Positions 18,914 to 31,277 of a stretch of DNA of 64,000 nt are shown in pieces. The notes below the pieces were generated by a model. The model was given only the letters and a program-made list of their open reading frames with translations, was not told where the DNA came from and did no database searches. The stretch lies in contig CALUTE010000004.1 in assembly GCA_944323645.1 (NCBI GenBank), forward strand, positions 1-64,000, written 5' to 3'. Both the position numbers and the translations under genes were made by a program. The stretch is from an uncultured Helicobacter sp. Lineage in GTDB: Bacteria > Campylobacterota > Campylobacteria > Campylobacterales > Helicobacteraceae. Numbering within the stretch: the stretch's first letter is position 1; each line of letters opens with the position of its first letter.

Positions 18914-20263
18914 ATGGTCGAGCGATACGCGCGTGAAAAAATGAAAAAACTTTGGGATATGGAAGCGAAATATAGTGCATGGTTAGAGGTAGAAAAGGCG
19001 TTAGTGCGTGGGTGGAATAAGCTAGGGCTAATTCCAGATTCTGATTGTGAGAAAATCTGCAAAAATGCACGCTTTGATGTGCAAAGAATCGATGAGATAG
19101 AAGCGGTAACCAAGCACGACCTCATCGCCTTTACCACGAGTGTGGCAGAATCTCTAGGCGAAGAGTCGCGGTGGTTTCATTATGGAATCACTTCAAGCGA
19201 TACGATTGATACCGCTGTGGCATTGCAGATGCGAGATTCACTCAAAATTATCATCGATGATGTTAAGGAACTAAGAGAGGCGATAAAACGCAGGGCATAT
19301 GAGCATAAAGACACACTTATGGTAGGACGCAGTCATGGGATACATGGCGAGCCTATCACCTTTGGGCTTGTGTGTGCGATATGGTATGATGAGATGACGC
19401 GGCATGTAAAGGCGTTAGAATCTACCTTAGAAGTCATAAGTGTAGGCAAAATTAGCGGTGCTATGGGAAATCTAGCCCACACGCCCATAGAGCTAGAAGA
19501 GCTTGTGTGTGCGGACTTAGGTTTGCAGGCTGCCCCAGCGAGCAATCAAGTCATTCAGCGTGATAGATACGCAAGGCTTATAAGTGATTTAGCCCTCCTT
19601 GCTAGTAGCTGTGAGAAAATCGCGGTTGAGATTCGGCATTTGCAACGCACAGAGGTGTATGAGGCAGAGGAGTATTTTAGCGAGGGGCAAAAAGGCAGCT
19701 CTGCTATGCCACACAAACGTAATCCGGTGTTAAGCGAAAATATTACTGGGCTTTGTCGCGTGATACGCAGCTTTGCACTGCCTGCTATGGAGAATGTCGC
19801 ACTGTGGCATGAGCGAGATATTAGCCATTCTAGCGTGGAGCGATTTATTTTGCCAGACTCCTTTATCACGACAGATTTTATGCTAGGGAGGCTAACGGGA
19901 CTCATCGATAAGCTTGTCGTGTATCCTAAAAATATGCTAAAAAATCTCAATCTAACCGGCGGACTTGTCTTTTCACAGAGAATCTTGCTAGAGCTGCCTA
20001 AATGCGGGGTAAGCCGCGAGGATGCCTATAAAATCGTGCAACGCAACGCAATGAAAGTATGGGAATCTTTGCAAGAGGGACAAGCGGTGGTAAATGAGAG
20101 GGGCGAATCCTTATATCTGCAATATCTTTTAGATGATAGTGAGCTTGTGGGGCTACTTTCAAAAGGTGGAGATTCTGGCGAGGCAATTATCCGCGAATGT
20201 TTTGATTATAGCTACTATACTAAGAATGTAGATTCTATCTTTAAGCGGGTGTTTAGGGAGTGA
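18914..20263 (+). CDS. purB: Adenylosuccinate lyase
   Basis: PurB cleaves SAICAR and adenylosuccinate in purine synthesis. The 449-residue protein carries the fumarase/aspartase superfamily signature SSAMPHKRNP near residues 262-271 and the KHDLIAFTTSVAE and GITSSDTIDTAVALQ segments of the active site. Length is typical. TTTAAGGAG precedes the ATG. Its last four bases (GTGA) overlap the start of a DNA methyltransferase gene, so translation of the restriction-modification cluster is coupled to this housekeeping gene. Confidence 0.96.
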   Translation: MVERYAREKMKKLWDMEAKYSAWLEVEKALVRGWNKLGLIPDSDCEKICKNARFDVQRIDEIEAVTKHDLIAFTTSVAESLGEESRWFHYGITSSDTIDTAVALQMRDSLKIIIDDVKELREAIKRRAYEHKDTLMVGRSHGIHGEPITFGLVCAIWYDEMTRHVKALESTLEVISVGKISGAMGNLAHTPIELEELVCADLGLQAAPASNQVIQRDRYARLISDLALLASSCEKIAVEIRHLQRTEVYEAEEYFSEGQKGSSAMPHKRNPVLSENITGLCRVIRSFALPAMENVALWHERDISHSSVERFILPDSFITTDFMLGRLTGLIDKLVVYPKNMLKNLNLTGGLVFSQRILLELPKCGVSREDAYKIVQRNAMKVWESLQEGQAVVNERGESLYLQYLLDDSELVGLLSKGGDSGEAIIRECFDYSYYTKNVDSIFKRVFRE

Positions 20264-21060
20264 AACACAACGACATTGATTTAAAGGATTGGAAAAATGC
20301 CAATGTTAATGTGGATTCTCTATGGATAATCCCAAGTCGTGATAAAGGTGGAAAACATAAGAATACCTACCATGGAAACTTTATACCGCAGATTCCAAAC
20401 CAACTCATAAGGCGTTATACCAAAGAAAATGAGGTTGTGCTAGATGTGTTTTTAGGCAGTGGGACGACTCTTTATGAATGCGAAAGTCTTAAACGAAAAT
20501 GTGTAGGAATGGACATAAATACAGAGATTTTACAATTTGTCAAAACACAAATGGGCGGTATAGAATCTATGCAAAATCAATATTTTTTCGGGGAGTGTGA
20601 TAATAGAAATAGCACAGCAGTTCGAGAGTTTATGCAAAAAGCCCTAGATTGCGTGAATGCTAAAAGCGTGCAGTTTATCATCATGCACCCTCCATATATG
20701 GACATCATAAAATTTAGTGAGAAAGTAGAGGACTTTAGCCTCATAGGCGACTTAAAGGAATTTGCAACAGCTTTTTTGCAAACCTGTCAAAATGTCATTC
20801 AGTATTTAGATTCTAAGCGGTATTTTGCTATCGTGCTTGGTGATGTGTATAAACAAAGTGAGGTTAAGCCTCTAGCTTTTTACACTATGAATGCAATAAA
20901 ACAAAATTTCAATGTGAAGCTTAAAGGAATTGTCGTAAAAAATATCGAGGGCAATCGCGGCAAGCTTGGCAGTGCAAATATTTGGCAATATCGGGCTTTA
21001 AGCAGTGATTATTATCTGTTTAAGCATGAATATATTTTTGTATTTAAAAAGGAAGGTTAA
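20260..21060 (+). CDS. DNA methyltransferase (HPPY type) of a restriction-modification cluster
   Basis: The 266-residue protein has the SAM-binding motif DVFLGSGTTLYE at 62-73 followed by the catalytic motif IIMHPPYMD with HPPY at 143-146, an order and spacing seen in amino-methyltransferases acting on N4-cytosine or N6-adenine. His in place of Asp or Ser in the xPPY box is a recognised variant. The GTG start overlaps the purB stop as GTGA. It directly precedes an HNH endonuclease and a second methyltransferase, so it most likely protects one strand of an asymmetric site. The recognition sequence cannot be deduced. It has the same dispersed-word density as neighbouring genes. Confidence 0.83.
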   Translation: MKHNDIDLKDWKNANVNVDSLWIIPSRDKGGKHKNTYHGNFIPQIPNQLIRRYTKENEVVLDVFLGSGTTLYECESLKRKCVGMDINTEILQFVKTQMGGIESMQNQYFFGECDNRNSTAVREFMQKALDCVNAKSVQFIIMHPPYMDIIKFSEKVEDFSLIGDLKEFATAFLQTCQNVIQYLDSKRYFAIVLGDVYKQSEVKPLAFYTMNAIKQNFNVKLKGIVVKNIEGNRGKLGSANIWQYRALSSDYYLFKHEYIFVFKKEG

Positions 21061-21735
21061 ATGAAAAAATCTAAATTTGACTTATTTTTGGAATTAGCAA
21101 AGCCCAATAGTAGCGGAATTTCAAGGTGGGTAGATGTGGAGGAATTTGTAGGTGTATATAAAGATTTACAGCTTGGCAATGGTGGAAGTTGGTGCAGAGC
21201 TAGCTCTACATTGGCAAAAAAGTATAATGTAGAATTTGATAAAAGCAAAACGAGTGGTAACTCCATAGATTCTATAAGACTCAATGGTTTTAATACGCAG
21301 AGTGTTTTTAACCAAAGCATAAGAAAAGATATTAGGGATTTTTATAAAAATAAAAAATGCGTAATGCTTGGTGTATGTGGTAAAAGCGAAAATACAAAAA
21401 TAGAGATTGATCATAAAGATGGGCGGAAAAATGATGAGCGAATTTCTAATCCAAACACTCAAAAACTGGAGGATTTTCAACCTCTTTGTAAGGCAGCAAA
21501 CGATATAAAAAGGCAAATTTGTAAAAGATGTAAAGAAACAAATATCCGCTGGAGTGCTAAGAATATCTTGGGTAATCCTTATGATTTTTATAGAGGCGAT
21601 GAAAACTACACAGATGAGCTTGGTTGCGTAGGGTGTTATCAATACGACCCTGTGGCTTACAGGAAAGAAAGTATTAAGAAAATTGCCAAAGAAGCAGCGG
21701 ACTTTATCACTAGCAAACTTTACTCACAAGACTAG
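21061..21735 (+). CDS. HNH-type restriction endonuclease
   Basis: The 224-residue protein has a beta-beta-alpha-metal type core: EIDHKDGRKND at 115-125 with candidate general base His118, followed by LEDFQPLCKAANDIKRQICKRC. Two CxxC pairs, 154/157 and 189/192, probably bind structural zinc. The arrangement recalls type II HNH endonucleases such as those of the HpyAV kind. It begins immediately after the first methyltransferase stop, with GGAAGG as ribosome binding site, and the D12 methyltransferase follows 3 bases after it. Flanking by two methyltransferases supports a type IIS-like system. The frame is intact, so activity is possible. The cut site is unknown. Confidence 0.78.
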   Translation: MKKSKFDLFLELAKPNSSGISRWVDVEEFVGVYKDLQLGNGGSWCRASSTLAKKYNVEFDKSKTSGNSIDSIRLNGFNTQSVFNQSIRKDIRDFYKNKKCVMLGVCGKSENTKIEIDHKDGRKNDERISNPNTQKLEDFQPLCKAANDIKRQICKRCKETNIRWSAKNILGNPYDFYRGDENYTDELGCVGCYQYDPVAYRKESIKKIAKEAADFITSKLYSQD

Positions 21736-21738
21736 ATT

Positions 21739-22752
21739 ATGAACTACATTGGCTCAAAATACAAGCTGTCTTTATTTTTGCTCCAAAGCATAGAATCTAC
21801 TTTAGAAAAACATAGGGCAAAGCCTCTGAAAAAAAGCATTTTTTGTGATATGTTTGCTGGGAGCTGTGCGGTGGGCAAGCTGTTTAAAAATAGAGTAAAA
21901 CAAGTTCTAAGCAATGATAAAGAATTTTATAGCTTTGTATTAGCAAAAAACTATATACAAAACACACAAACACTGCAGAGAGCTAACGAGTTGATAAGTA
22001 TGTTAAACGATGAGCGACAAACCCCACCTTTAGAATCTAAAATCTATAAACACTATGCTCTAGGTGGTGGCGAACATAGGCAATACTTTAGCGATGAAAA
22101 TGCAAGGAAAATAGATTCTATACGCACAAGCATTGAGACTTGGAAAGAGAAAAAGCATATCGATGAGCAAGAATACTTTTTCCTCCTAGCTTCGCTTTTA
22201 GAATCTGCTGATAAGGTGGCAAATACTGCTTCTGTGTATGGTGCGTTTTTAAAGCATTTAAAAAAATCCGCCCAAAAGCCGCTAATGCTACTTCCAGCTT
22301 CCTTTGAGACAAGTCCAAACACACATCTTGTTTTTAAGCAGGACGCAAACAAACTCATCACAAAAATTAGTGGTGATATACTCTATCTTGACCCGCCCTA
22401 TAATGCTAGAGAGTATGGAGCAAACTATCATTTGCTAAATTCTATAGCTTTGTATGATGACTTCACTCCAAGAGGCAAGACAGGCTTAAGAGAGTATGAA
22501 AAGTCAAATTGGTGTAAAAAGGCTAAGGTTTATGAGGAGTTAGAGTATCTTATAAAAAATGCCAATTTCAAGCTGATATTTCTAAGCTACAACGATGAGG
22601 GGCTTTTAAGCTTAGAGCAGATTCAAGAGCTTTTTAGTCAATATGGCAAATATAACTGTAAAACAACGATACACCAACGATTTAAAGCAGATTCTAAACG
22701 AGTGCAAAAGCAGGATAGAACACTTGAGTATTTGCATATCTTAAGAAAATAG
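21739..22752 (+). CDS. D12-class N6-adenine DNA methyltransferase
   Basis: Methylates adenine at N6. The 337-residue product opens with the D12 signature [10 protein letters not shown], has motif [13 protein letters not shown] near residues 35-46, and the catalytic DPPY box at 218-221 ([12 protein letters not shown]). The family normally has NPPY or DPPY in an FxGxG-first order, as here. It follows the HNH endonuclease by 3 bases and would give the second-strand modification of the same asymmetric site. No strong ribosome binding site is visible, consistent with translational coupling. The frame is complete. Alternative: an orphan methyltransferase unrelated to the endonuclease, less likely given the packing. 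Confidence 0.86.
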   Translation: MNYIGSKYKLSLFLLQSIESTLEKHRAKPLKKSIFCDMFAGSCAVGKLFKNRVKQVLSNDKEFYSFVLAKNYIQNTQTLQRANELISMLNDERQTPPLESKIYKHYALGGGEHRQYFSDENARKIDSIRTSIETWKEKKHIDEQEYFFLLASLLESADKVANTASVYGAFLKHLKKSAQKPLMLLPASFETSPNTHLVFKQDANKLITKISGDILYLDPPYNAREYGANYHLLNSIALYDDFTPRGKTGLREYEKSNWCKKAKVYEELEYLIKNANFKLIFLSYNDEGLLSLEQIQELFSQYGKYNCKTTIHQRFKADSKRVQKQDRTLEYLHILRK

Positions 22753-22760
22753 GAAATTCA

Positions 22761-23156
22761 ATGCCAATCACCAAAAATACCAAACTCACCATGGACGGAT
22801 TAACGCTACTGAAAAGCTTAGAATCTGCAAGCATTGATTTATGCTTTTTTGACCCGCAATATCGCGGTGTGCTAGATAAAATGCGTTATGGCAATGAGGG
22901 AGAGCGACAAAAAGGTAGAAGTGCTTTAATCCAAATGAGCGAAGAAAGCATAAAAAGCTTTATAGCCGAGATTAATCGTGTGCTTAAACCTAGCTGCTAT
23001 CTTATGCTGTGGATTGATAAATTTCATCTATGCGAGGGCGTGAGGGCATGGCTAGATTCTACACTTTTGCAAATCGTGGATTTAATCACTTGGGATAAGG
23101 GCAGAATGAGTAGCGTGAGCTATCCTTTATCAAAAAGCACTTTTTGTCGTAGATAG
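22761..23156 (+). pseudogene. Truncated DNA methyltransferase, amino-terminal part
   Basis: The frame encodes 131 residues with a DPQY catalytic box at 31-34 and the downstream segments [21 protein letters not shown] and [14 protein letters not shown] of beta-class amino-methyltransferases, in which DPxY precedes the SAM-binding motif. Full-length relatives continue past WDKGRM with a GMGY..R segment and a late FxGxG motif I. Here the sequence departs after about residue 116 and runs out of frame through type I hsdR-like DNA to a stop at 23154-23156. Without the cofactor-binding half it cannot be active. It starts 8 bases after the D12 gene with AGGAAA as ribosome binding site. It looks like a deletion fusion. 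Confidence 0.75.
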
Positions 23157-23274
23157 AAAAGATTTAGACTATCAAACAATGAAAGAATATGATAAATTTC
23201 AAAAAGGTGCAGCCAAAAGATACCAACAAACTCCCAAAAAGACTAGAAACCCACAAAGCAAACCATCACACTAG
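23119..23274 (+). pseudogene. Fragment of a type I restriction subunit gene (hsdR)
   Basis: In a frame different from the truncated methyltransferase, 51 codons encode [18 protein letters not shown] followed by DKFQKGAA. That matches the helicase-domain segment [19 protein letters not shown] which I know from EcoR124-type HsdR subunits. The bases just before (reading SYPLSK in the methyltransferase frame) fit the same domain after a one- or two-base indel, and DTNKLPKRLETHK in the next frame fits the HsdR continuation. So a roughly 150-base, multiply frameshifted scrap of hsdR remains. No hsdM or hsdS is in the window. The identification is from memory of the motif, without alignment. Confidence 0.65.
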
Positions 23275-23418
23275 ATTCTATTATAAAAGCCATATAGGTT
23301 ATAGCAATTGCCGCAACACTCGTCTTACCTTTAGATTGTTTTTATAGGTTTTTATTTATAATTCCAAAATCTACATTTCTTAGAGCTTGTATTTGCTTCA
23401 AGGCTCTTGGAGGATCCT

Positions 23419-26733
<3,315 letters not shown>

Positions 26734-26739
26734 CCTAAA

Positions 26740-27210
26740 ATGCCCACATTAGATTCTACAAGCTCTGCTACAAATGCTCTTGTTTTTCTTGCTCAAACTG
26801 ATACAACCGCAGGATTTCTATCGACAAGCAAAGAACGACTTAATGCCATAAAAAAACGCCCACTCCACCAAAAAATCTTGCTAACAATGAGCTCACTTAG
26901 CTATTTACACCACACAGGCAGAATCCCAAAAGACCATAAGCGACTCGTTCGGCGCGCAAAAGCCACAAGTTTTGTTGCGCCAAATGGCAATGCCTTTCGC
27001 ATTGTGCATTCTCCAGAACACTGCCAATTCTTACGCCATTTTGGGGCATTGTACTCTACATCAGCAAACCCAACAAAGCAGCCCTTTGACTTATCTTGGG
27101 CTATCGCACAAAGCGATATAATCGTGCTAGATTCTCGTGGAATCTATGAGAGTGCGCCAAGTAAAATCCTACAACTAGGACGAAAAAAGATCAAAACCTT
27201 GCGCAAATAG
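26740..27210 (+). CDS. Short YrdC/Sua5-domain protein
   Basis: YrdC/TsaC proteins make threonylcarbamoyl-AMP for t6A37 of tRNAs. This 156-residue form keeps recognisable pieces: the opening SSATNALVFLAQTDTTAGF strand-helix, the basic segment KERLNAIKKRP, and the late GALYSTSANPT motif. It is shorter than the typical 180-210 residues. The position immediately behind carB, 6 bases after its stop and without its own clear ribosome binding site, matches what I recall in H. pylori, and implies translational coupling. It may be the genuine t6A enzyme or a diverged RNA-binding paralogue. Confidence 0.72.
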   Translation: MPTLDSTSSATNALVFLAQTDTTAGFLSTSKERLNAIKKRPLHQKILLTMSSLSYLHHTGRIPKDHKRLVRRAKATSFVAPNGNAFRIVHSPEHCQFLRHFGALYSTSANPTKQPFDLSWAIAQSDIIVLDSRGIYESAPSKILQLGRKKIKTLRK

Positions 27211-27233
27211 CATTTCATAAGAAAAATAAATAG

Positions 27234-27995
27234 TTAGCGCTTAATAAGGTATGGCACGCCTCGTAATCCAGCTTCATTTAACGCCTTAGCGATACTGATG
27301 ACATTATCTGTTTTCACTCCATCATTAGGCTTAAAATCTTTACTAAAAGCCTTTTTAAGATAGGCAACCTTTTGTTCATTTGTACCTAATGAACCAAGCT
27401 GTGCCATAAATGTTGCAGCCTTTTTTGCAGAATCCATACTGAGTATGCCAACTACAAAAATCTTTAAATTAGCTTCTTTGAGATATTCTTCAATCTTATC
27501 GACTTCTTGCTTGCAATAAGGGCAATTAATATCAAGTACCATATATGTGGTTTTTTTGGTATTGTTACCTGTGATCTCAAGGATATTTTTTGTATTTTTC
27601 TTAAACACTGCTAAAACCATATCTTCAGTAATCTGGTTATTGTGTGTGCTGATTTTTTGAGCCAATTCACCAAATTTTGTAAGAAAGGCTTTATTGGAAG
27701 AAAACATAGTATTGGGTGTTATGGCAAGCAAAACACTCCCGCTTTCATCGGCAAGAAGTGGTATCCAGAATTTGCCTTGCTCTATGGTTACAAAGCTAAA
27801 GCCAGCAAGCGTGCTTGGTTCAGTTGCAACTACCTTGCCCTCAATACCATTTTCTTTGAGTGTAGCATTGACTTTACTTGTATCAAGTGCATCGAGCAAA
27901 ACTCCCATACCGCACACCATAAATGCTCCAAAAACACTGCCTCTAACACCACATAAGATCTTATGTAACAAGATACCAAAACTTAGTTGTTTCAT
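27234..27995 (-). CDS. Periplasmic thiol oxidoreductase, DsbK (HP0231-like) family
   Basis: The 253-residue protein resembles DsbC/DsbG: an amino-terminal hydrophobic segment (about 17-35) for export, an amino-terminal dimerisation domain (about 38-110), then a thioredoxin fold with CPYC at 158-161 and the cis-proline Pro248 in RGVPYL. The segment LKIFVVGILSMDSAKKAA closely resembles my recollection of the H. pylori dimeric oxidase HP0231 (DsbK), which has CPHC. It probably introduces or isomerises disulfides in exported proteins. The start directly abuts the ftsI stop, so it is the last gene of the flgB-flgC-fliE-ftsI run. Confidence 0.78.
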   Translation of the reverse strand: MKQLSFGILLHKILCGVRGSVFGAFMVCGMGVLLDALDTSKVNATLKENGIEGKVVATEPSTLAGFSFVTIEQGKFWIPLLADESGSVLLAITPNTMFSSNKAFLTKFGELAQKISTHNNQITEDMVLAVFKKNTKNILEITGNNTKKTTYMVLDINCPYCKQEVDKIEEYLKEANLKIFVVGILSMDSAKKAATFMAQLGSLGTNEQKVAYLKKAFSKDFKPNDGVKTDNVISIAKALNEAGLRGVPYLIKR

Positions 27996-29768
27996 TTATT
28001 TCCTTTCTAAAGAGATTGGCTTTAAATAGCCCTGCGTAAGGAGTAGTTCAACAATTTTCTTAAACACAGGAGCAGAAGTTTGTGATCCATAATAATGCTG
28101 CCCAGAAGAACCAAAAGTAACAACACCAATTACATAGGTGCTTTGCATATCTTTTGCAAAACCAAAAAATGACCCATTATACGTTTCCCCATAGCCTTGA
28201 GAGACATCTACCACACGAGCTGTACCTGTTTTCCCCCCTATGATTATATCCTCCACTTTGGCAGCTTTTCCAGTACCAGATTCTACGACTTTAACCAACA
28301 AATCTTGCATTTTTTGGGCTGTCGTACTAGAAATAGCCATTTTTGGTGGTGCAAGCTTTGGTACATAAATCGTGCCATCAGGAGCAATAAAGTTTTGTGT
28401 GATGTGTGGCGTTACAAGATAGCCACCATTCACAAATGCCCCATAAGCTCGAAGAAGCTGCATAAAGGTTACCCGCACGCGATAGCCATATGATACCGAA
28501 GCTTTTGCAGCAGAAGACTCTTGGCTAAACTCGCGCACTGATGGAATAATACCATCTTTTTCGTAAGGTAAATCAACTCCCGTAATCTGCGCAAGCCCAA
28601 AAGACTTTAATCCATCATAAAACTCTTTACCACTAAGCAGCATAGAAAGCTTGACCATTCCAACATTGCTTGAGCGCAATAGCACATCTTCTATAGTTGG
28701 ATTTTTGGGTACAACAGAATCATCTTTTATAATATATTTTCCAACACGATAATGCCCATTGTTTAGATCAATTGGACTTAAGGGATTGATAAGTTTTTTT
28801 TCCAAGAGCAAGGCATAAACAAGAGGCTTAATTGTGCTGCCGGGTTCAAAAGATTCTATTGCACGAATTTTTAAACTCGGATAGTCTTGTTTTTTTATGT
28901 TTTTGGGATTAAAGCGATTTGAAGTTGCAAAAGCAATGATTTGTCCATTTTTTGGATTTAAAATACCAGCTATTACCTCTTCAGAAGCAAATTCTCTGAT
29001 GGCTTCATCAAGAATTTCTTCAAGCTTTTGTTGCAGCTTAAGAGGAATCCCTAATTGCACATCAAAGCCATCATATCTCTTCTGAAACAATGAGCTCTTG
29101 TTTTGAACGACATTAAACCCTATATCACGCTTACCACTAACAACACCATTGTTTATAGCTTTTAAAATCTGGTCTTGCGACTTTTCGATTCCATCGACAC
29201 CCTGTGGAATAGTAAGCTCACCGCTTTGCTGCTTCTTGACATAACCAACAATAGGCTCGAGTACATCACCATAAGGATACTCTCTATCTACACCACTCAC
29301 TTCGATGCTAAGCCCCATTTTTTGTACAGGCTTGCCATTTTCATCTTCATATTCTCGAAACACATCATATGCAAGGAGTTTTGCATTGAGAGTTTTGAGA
29401 CTAGCAGCGACATTTGGACTAATAGAATAAGAAAGGATCTTATAGCGCGGCTGACTGAGTGCTTCTAAAATTTTTTCACGTGAAATATCGCTATAAATCT
29501 CTAAAAGTGTGACAAACAAATCTTTTTTGTTTGGGTCGATTGAGCGAGGATTAAAGCCAAGTTTATAAAGCTTTTTACTACGAGCAAGAGAATACTCGTC
29601 TTTGGTGTAAATACTGCCACGCACTGCCACATCAGTTTTATTAATAATGAGTGTTGGCATTTTACGCGGTAAAGCAATTTTGAAATACACAATGGACAAA
29701 AAAACAACAAAGCCAAGTAATAAGAAAATAAAAATAACAAAAATTCTACGGGATTTTTCAAACTGCAT
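27996..29768 (-). CDS. ftsI: Septal peptidoglycan transpeptidase FtsI (PBP class B)
   Basis: FtsI cross-links septal peptidoglycan. The 590-residue protein has a short cytoplasmic basic segment, one membrane helix (about 9-30), a class B pedestal domain (beginning near RGSIYT) and a penicillin-binding domain with the catalytic SxxK in FEPGSTIKPLVYA (near 305-312), SSN in LRSSNVGMVK, and KTGTA near residue 507. All three active-site motifs are intact. It sits 30 bases behind fliE with no obvious ribosome binding site at the ATG. The link of a cell-division gene to proximal-rod genes is the same as I recall in H. pylori. Confidence 0.93.
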   Translation of the reverse strand: MQFEKSRRIFVIFIFLLLGFVVFLSIVYFKIALPRKMPTLIINKTDVAVRGSIYTKDEYSLARSKKLYKLGFNPRSIDPNKKDLFVTLLEIYSDISREKILEALSQPRYKILSYSISPNVAASLKTLNAKLLAYDVFREYEDENGKPVQKMGLSIEVSGVDREYPYGDVLEPIVGYVKKQQSGELTIPQGVDGIEKSQDQILKAINNGVVSGKRDIGFNVVQNKSSLFQKRYDGFDVQLGIPLKLQQKLEEILDEAIREFASEEVIAGILNPKNGQIIAFATSNRFNPKNIKKQDYPSLKIRAIESFEPGSTIKPLVYALLLEKKLINPLSPIDLNNGHYRVGKYIIKDDSVVPKNPTIEDVLLRSSNVGMVKLSMLLSGKEFYDGLKSFGLAQITGVDLPYEKDGIIPSVREFSQESSAAKASVSYGYRVRVTFMQLLRAYGAFVNGGYLVTPHITQNFIAPDGTIYVPKLAPPKMAISSTTAQKMQDLLVKVVESGTGKAAKVEDIIIGGKTGTARVVDVSQGYGETYNGSFFGFAKDMQSTYVIGVVTFGSSGQHYYGSQTSAPVFKKIVELLLTQGYLKPISLERK

Positions 29769-29798
29769 AGATGATAAAATGGTATCGCAAGGAAGAAT

Positions 29799-30116
29799 CT
29801 AAACTTGCGTGCGTAGGATTTCTTTATAGGCACTCAAAGCTTTGTTGCGCACTTCAAGCATAAGTTTCATACTGGTTTCTGCCTTGCCAATAGCAATTGC
29901 AGCTTGGTGAATATCTTTTAACTGCCCACTTGCCATATCTGCAAGTGCCTTATCAGAGGTTTCTTGTACTTGATTAAGCTCGTTTATGGATTTTTTAAGT
30001 AATTTTGTAAATTCTCCCTCGCCACCACTTGTACCACTAATACTAGTAACACTTGGGGCTTTGATAGAGCTTGATTGTAGGGCTTGACTTAACCCAACCT
30101 TTTTGATCTCTTCCAT
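29799..30116 (-). CDS. fliE: Flagellar hook-basal body protein FliE
   Basis: FliE joins the MS ring to the proximal rod. The 105-residue protein has a Ser/Gly-rich amino-terminal third and the conserved carboxy-terminal helical segment SDKALADMASGQLKDIHQ, AIGKAETSMKLMLEVRNKALSAYKEI. A TTG 12 bases upstream is in frame but belongs to the TTTGGAG ribosome binding site, so the ATG at 30116 is chosen. It lies third in the flgB-flgC-fliE unit. Confidence 0.95.
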   Translation of the reverse strand: MEEIKKVGLSQALQSSSIKAPSVTSISGTSGGEGEFTKLLKKSINELNQVQETSDKALADMASGQLKDIHQAAIAIGKAETSMKLMLEVRNKALSAYKEILRTQV

Positions 30117-30196
30117 TGCAATCTCCAAATAGTAGCTGATGTATTATATCGATTTTTTGTATATTTGTTATGATTTCTTGATAAATACCCAAATAA

Positions 30197-30691
30197 TTAT
30201 GCCTGCATCATCAAAATAGCATTTCCAGCCATTGTTTTGGCACTCTGAAATGCTGCAACATTAGCTTGATATGCTCTTGTCGCCTCGATTAAGTCTGCCA
30301 TTTCAACCACAGGATTGATATTCGGATAGGCAACATAACCTTCTGAATTTGCATCAGGATGGTTTGGTTCGTATTTCATAAGAGGTGCTCTATCATCGCG
30401 CACAATCTTATCAACATAAACACCCATAATAGCTGGCTTAGGAATCTTACCAAAATCACCTTCATTGAGCGGATCTTCGTATTCTGCTCCATTAGAATCT
30501 TTAGCAAGCTTTTCATTCAAAATCTTATTGAAATCAAATGCACGAAATGAAATCATTTGCCTTCTATATGGTCCACCTTCATCGGTCCTTGTCGTGTTGG
30601 CATTTGCAATATTTGCAGAAATAAGATTTGCACGGATTCTTTGTGCAGATAATCCATAACCACTTATATCAAATGAGTTGAAGAAATTCAT
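30197..30691 (-). CDS. flgC: Flagellar proximal rod protein FlgC
   Basis: Rod component exported by the flagellar type III apparatus. The 164-residue product has the amino-terminal rod/hook signature (SAQRIRANLISANIANANTTRT) and the carboxy-terminal helix EMADLIEATRAYQANVAAFQSAKTM shared by axial proteins. Length is about 25 residues above the enterobacterial form, from an insert in the middle as in other Campylobacterota. AAAGGA precedes the ATG. It follows flgB by 21 bases. Confidence 0.95.
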   Translation of the reverse strand: MNFFNSFDISGYGLSAQRIRANLISANIANANTTRTDEGGPYRRQMISFRAFDFNKILNEKLAKDSNGAEYEDPLNEGDFGKIPKPAIMGVYVDKIVRDDRAPLMKYEPNHPDANSEGYVAYPNINPVVEMADLIEATRAYQANVAAFQSAKTMAGNAILMMQA

Positions 30692-30712
30692 AACTATCCT
30701 TTCAATCCTATG

Positions 30713-31159
30713 TTAAATGTTTTTTCCAGCCTCAATAGCATAATTCAAAATACCCTTATGTTTTTTAAGTGCAGTCGTAAGCCCTTGATATACCACAGAG
30801 TTTTTCCCAAGCTCTGTAGTCTCAATATCTAGATCGACACTATTACCATCATTACGAGCCAAATGCCCATCTCTAAAAAACATATCAGGCTTACGCCAAG
30901 ATCGATATGTGCGGCTATCATCTAACCCAAAATGCGCCGTACTTGTCCTAGCAATCGGTAATTCAAGTGGTTTTTTATTTTCAAGAATTGCTGCTTGCTG
31001 TTGCGCTAAAGTCTGTGTAAATTCTATATCACGCGGACGATAAAAAGGTGTGTTTTGATTTGCAATATTACCTGCAATCAAATCTTGACGCAATGAACGA
31101 TAATCTAATGCTTTATAAGCAAGAGGATATACCTTGGATTCTACAGCAAATGAAATCAT
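30713..31159 (-). CDS. flgB: Flagellar proximal rod protein FlgB
   Basis: First gene of the rod unit. The 148-residue protein has the axial-protein opening YKALDYRSLRQDLIAGNIANQNTP and a carboxy-terminal region ending in ALKKHKGILNYAIEAGK. A GTG two codons upstream is in frame but overlaps AAGGAG; the ATG at 31159 has proper spacing. A sigma-54 type promoter lies about 40 bases upstream, so expression probably depends on RpoN and the FlgR/FlgS system, as is established for hook-basal body genes of this group. Confidence 0.95.
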   Translation of the reverse strand: MISFAVESKVYPLAYKALDYRSLRQDLIAGNIANQNTPFYRPRDIEFTQTLAQQQAAILENKKPLELPIARTSTAHFGLDDSRTYRSWRKPDMFFRDGHLARNDGNSVDLDIETTELGKNSVVYQGLTTALKKHKGILNYAIEAGKNI

Positions 31160-31197
31160 TAACACTCCTTAATTATGGTGCGATTTTGCATAATAAC

Positions 31198-31215
31198 AAG
31201 CAATTTTAATTCCAA
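31198..31215 (-). promoter_or_regulatory. Sigma-54 promoter of flgB-flgC-fliE
   Basis: On the minus strand TTGGAATTAAAATTGCTT matches the RpoN consensus TGGCACnnnnnTTGCTT. The invariant GG and GC are separated by exactly ten bases. The start site would fall about 12 bases downstream of the GC, leaving a leader of about 30 bases before the AAGGAG site of flgB. Confidence 0.8.
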
Positions 31216-31277
31216 ATATAAACAAAAAACAAATTAAAAAGTGTGAATATATATGAATAGAAACAGAAGTGAAACTA

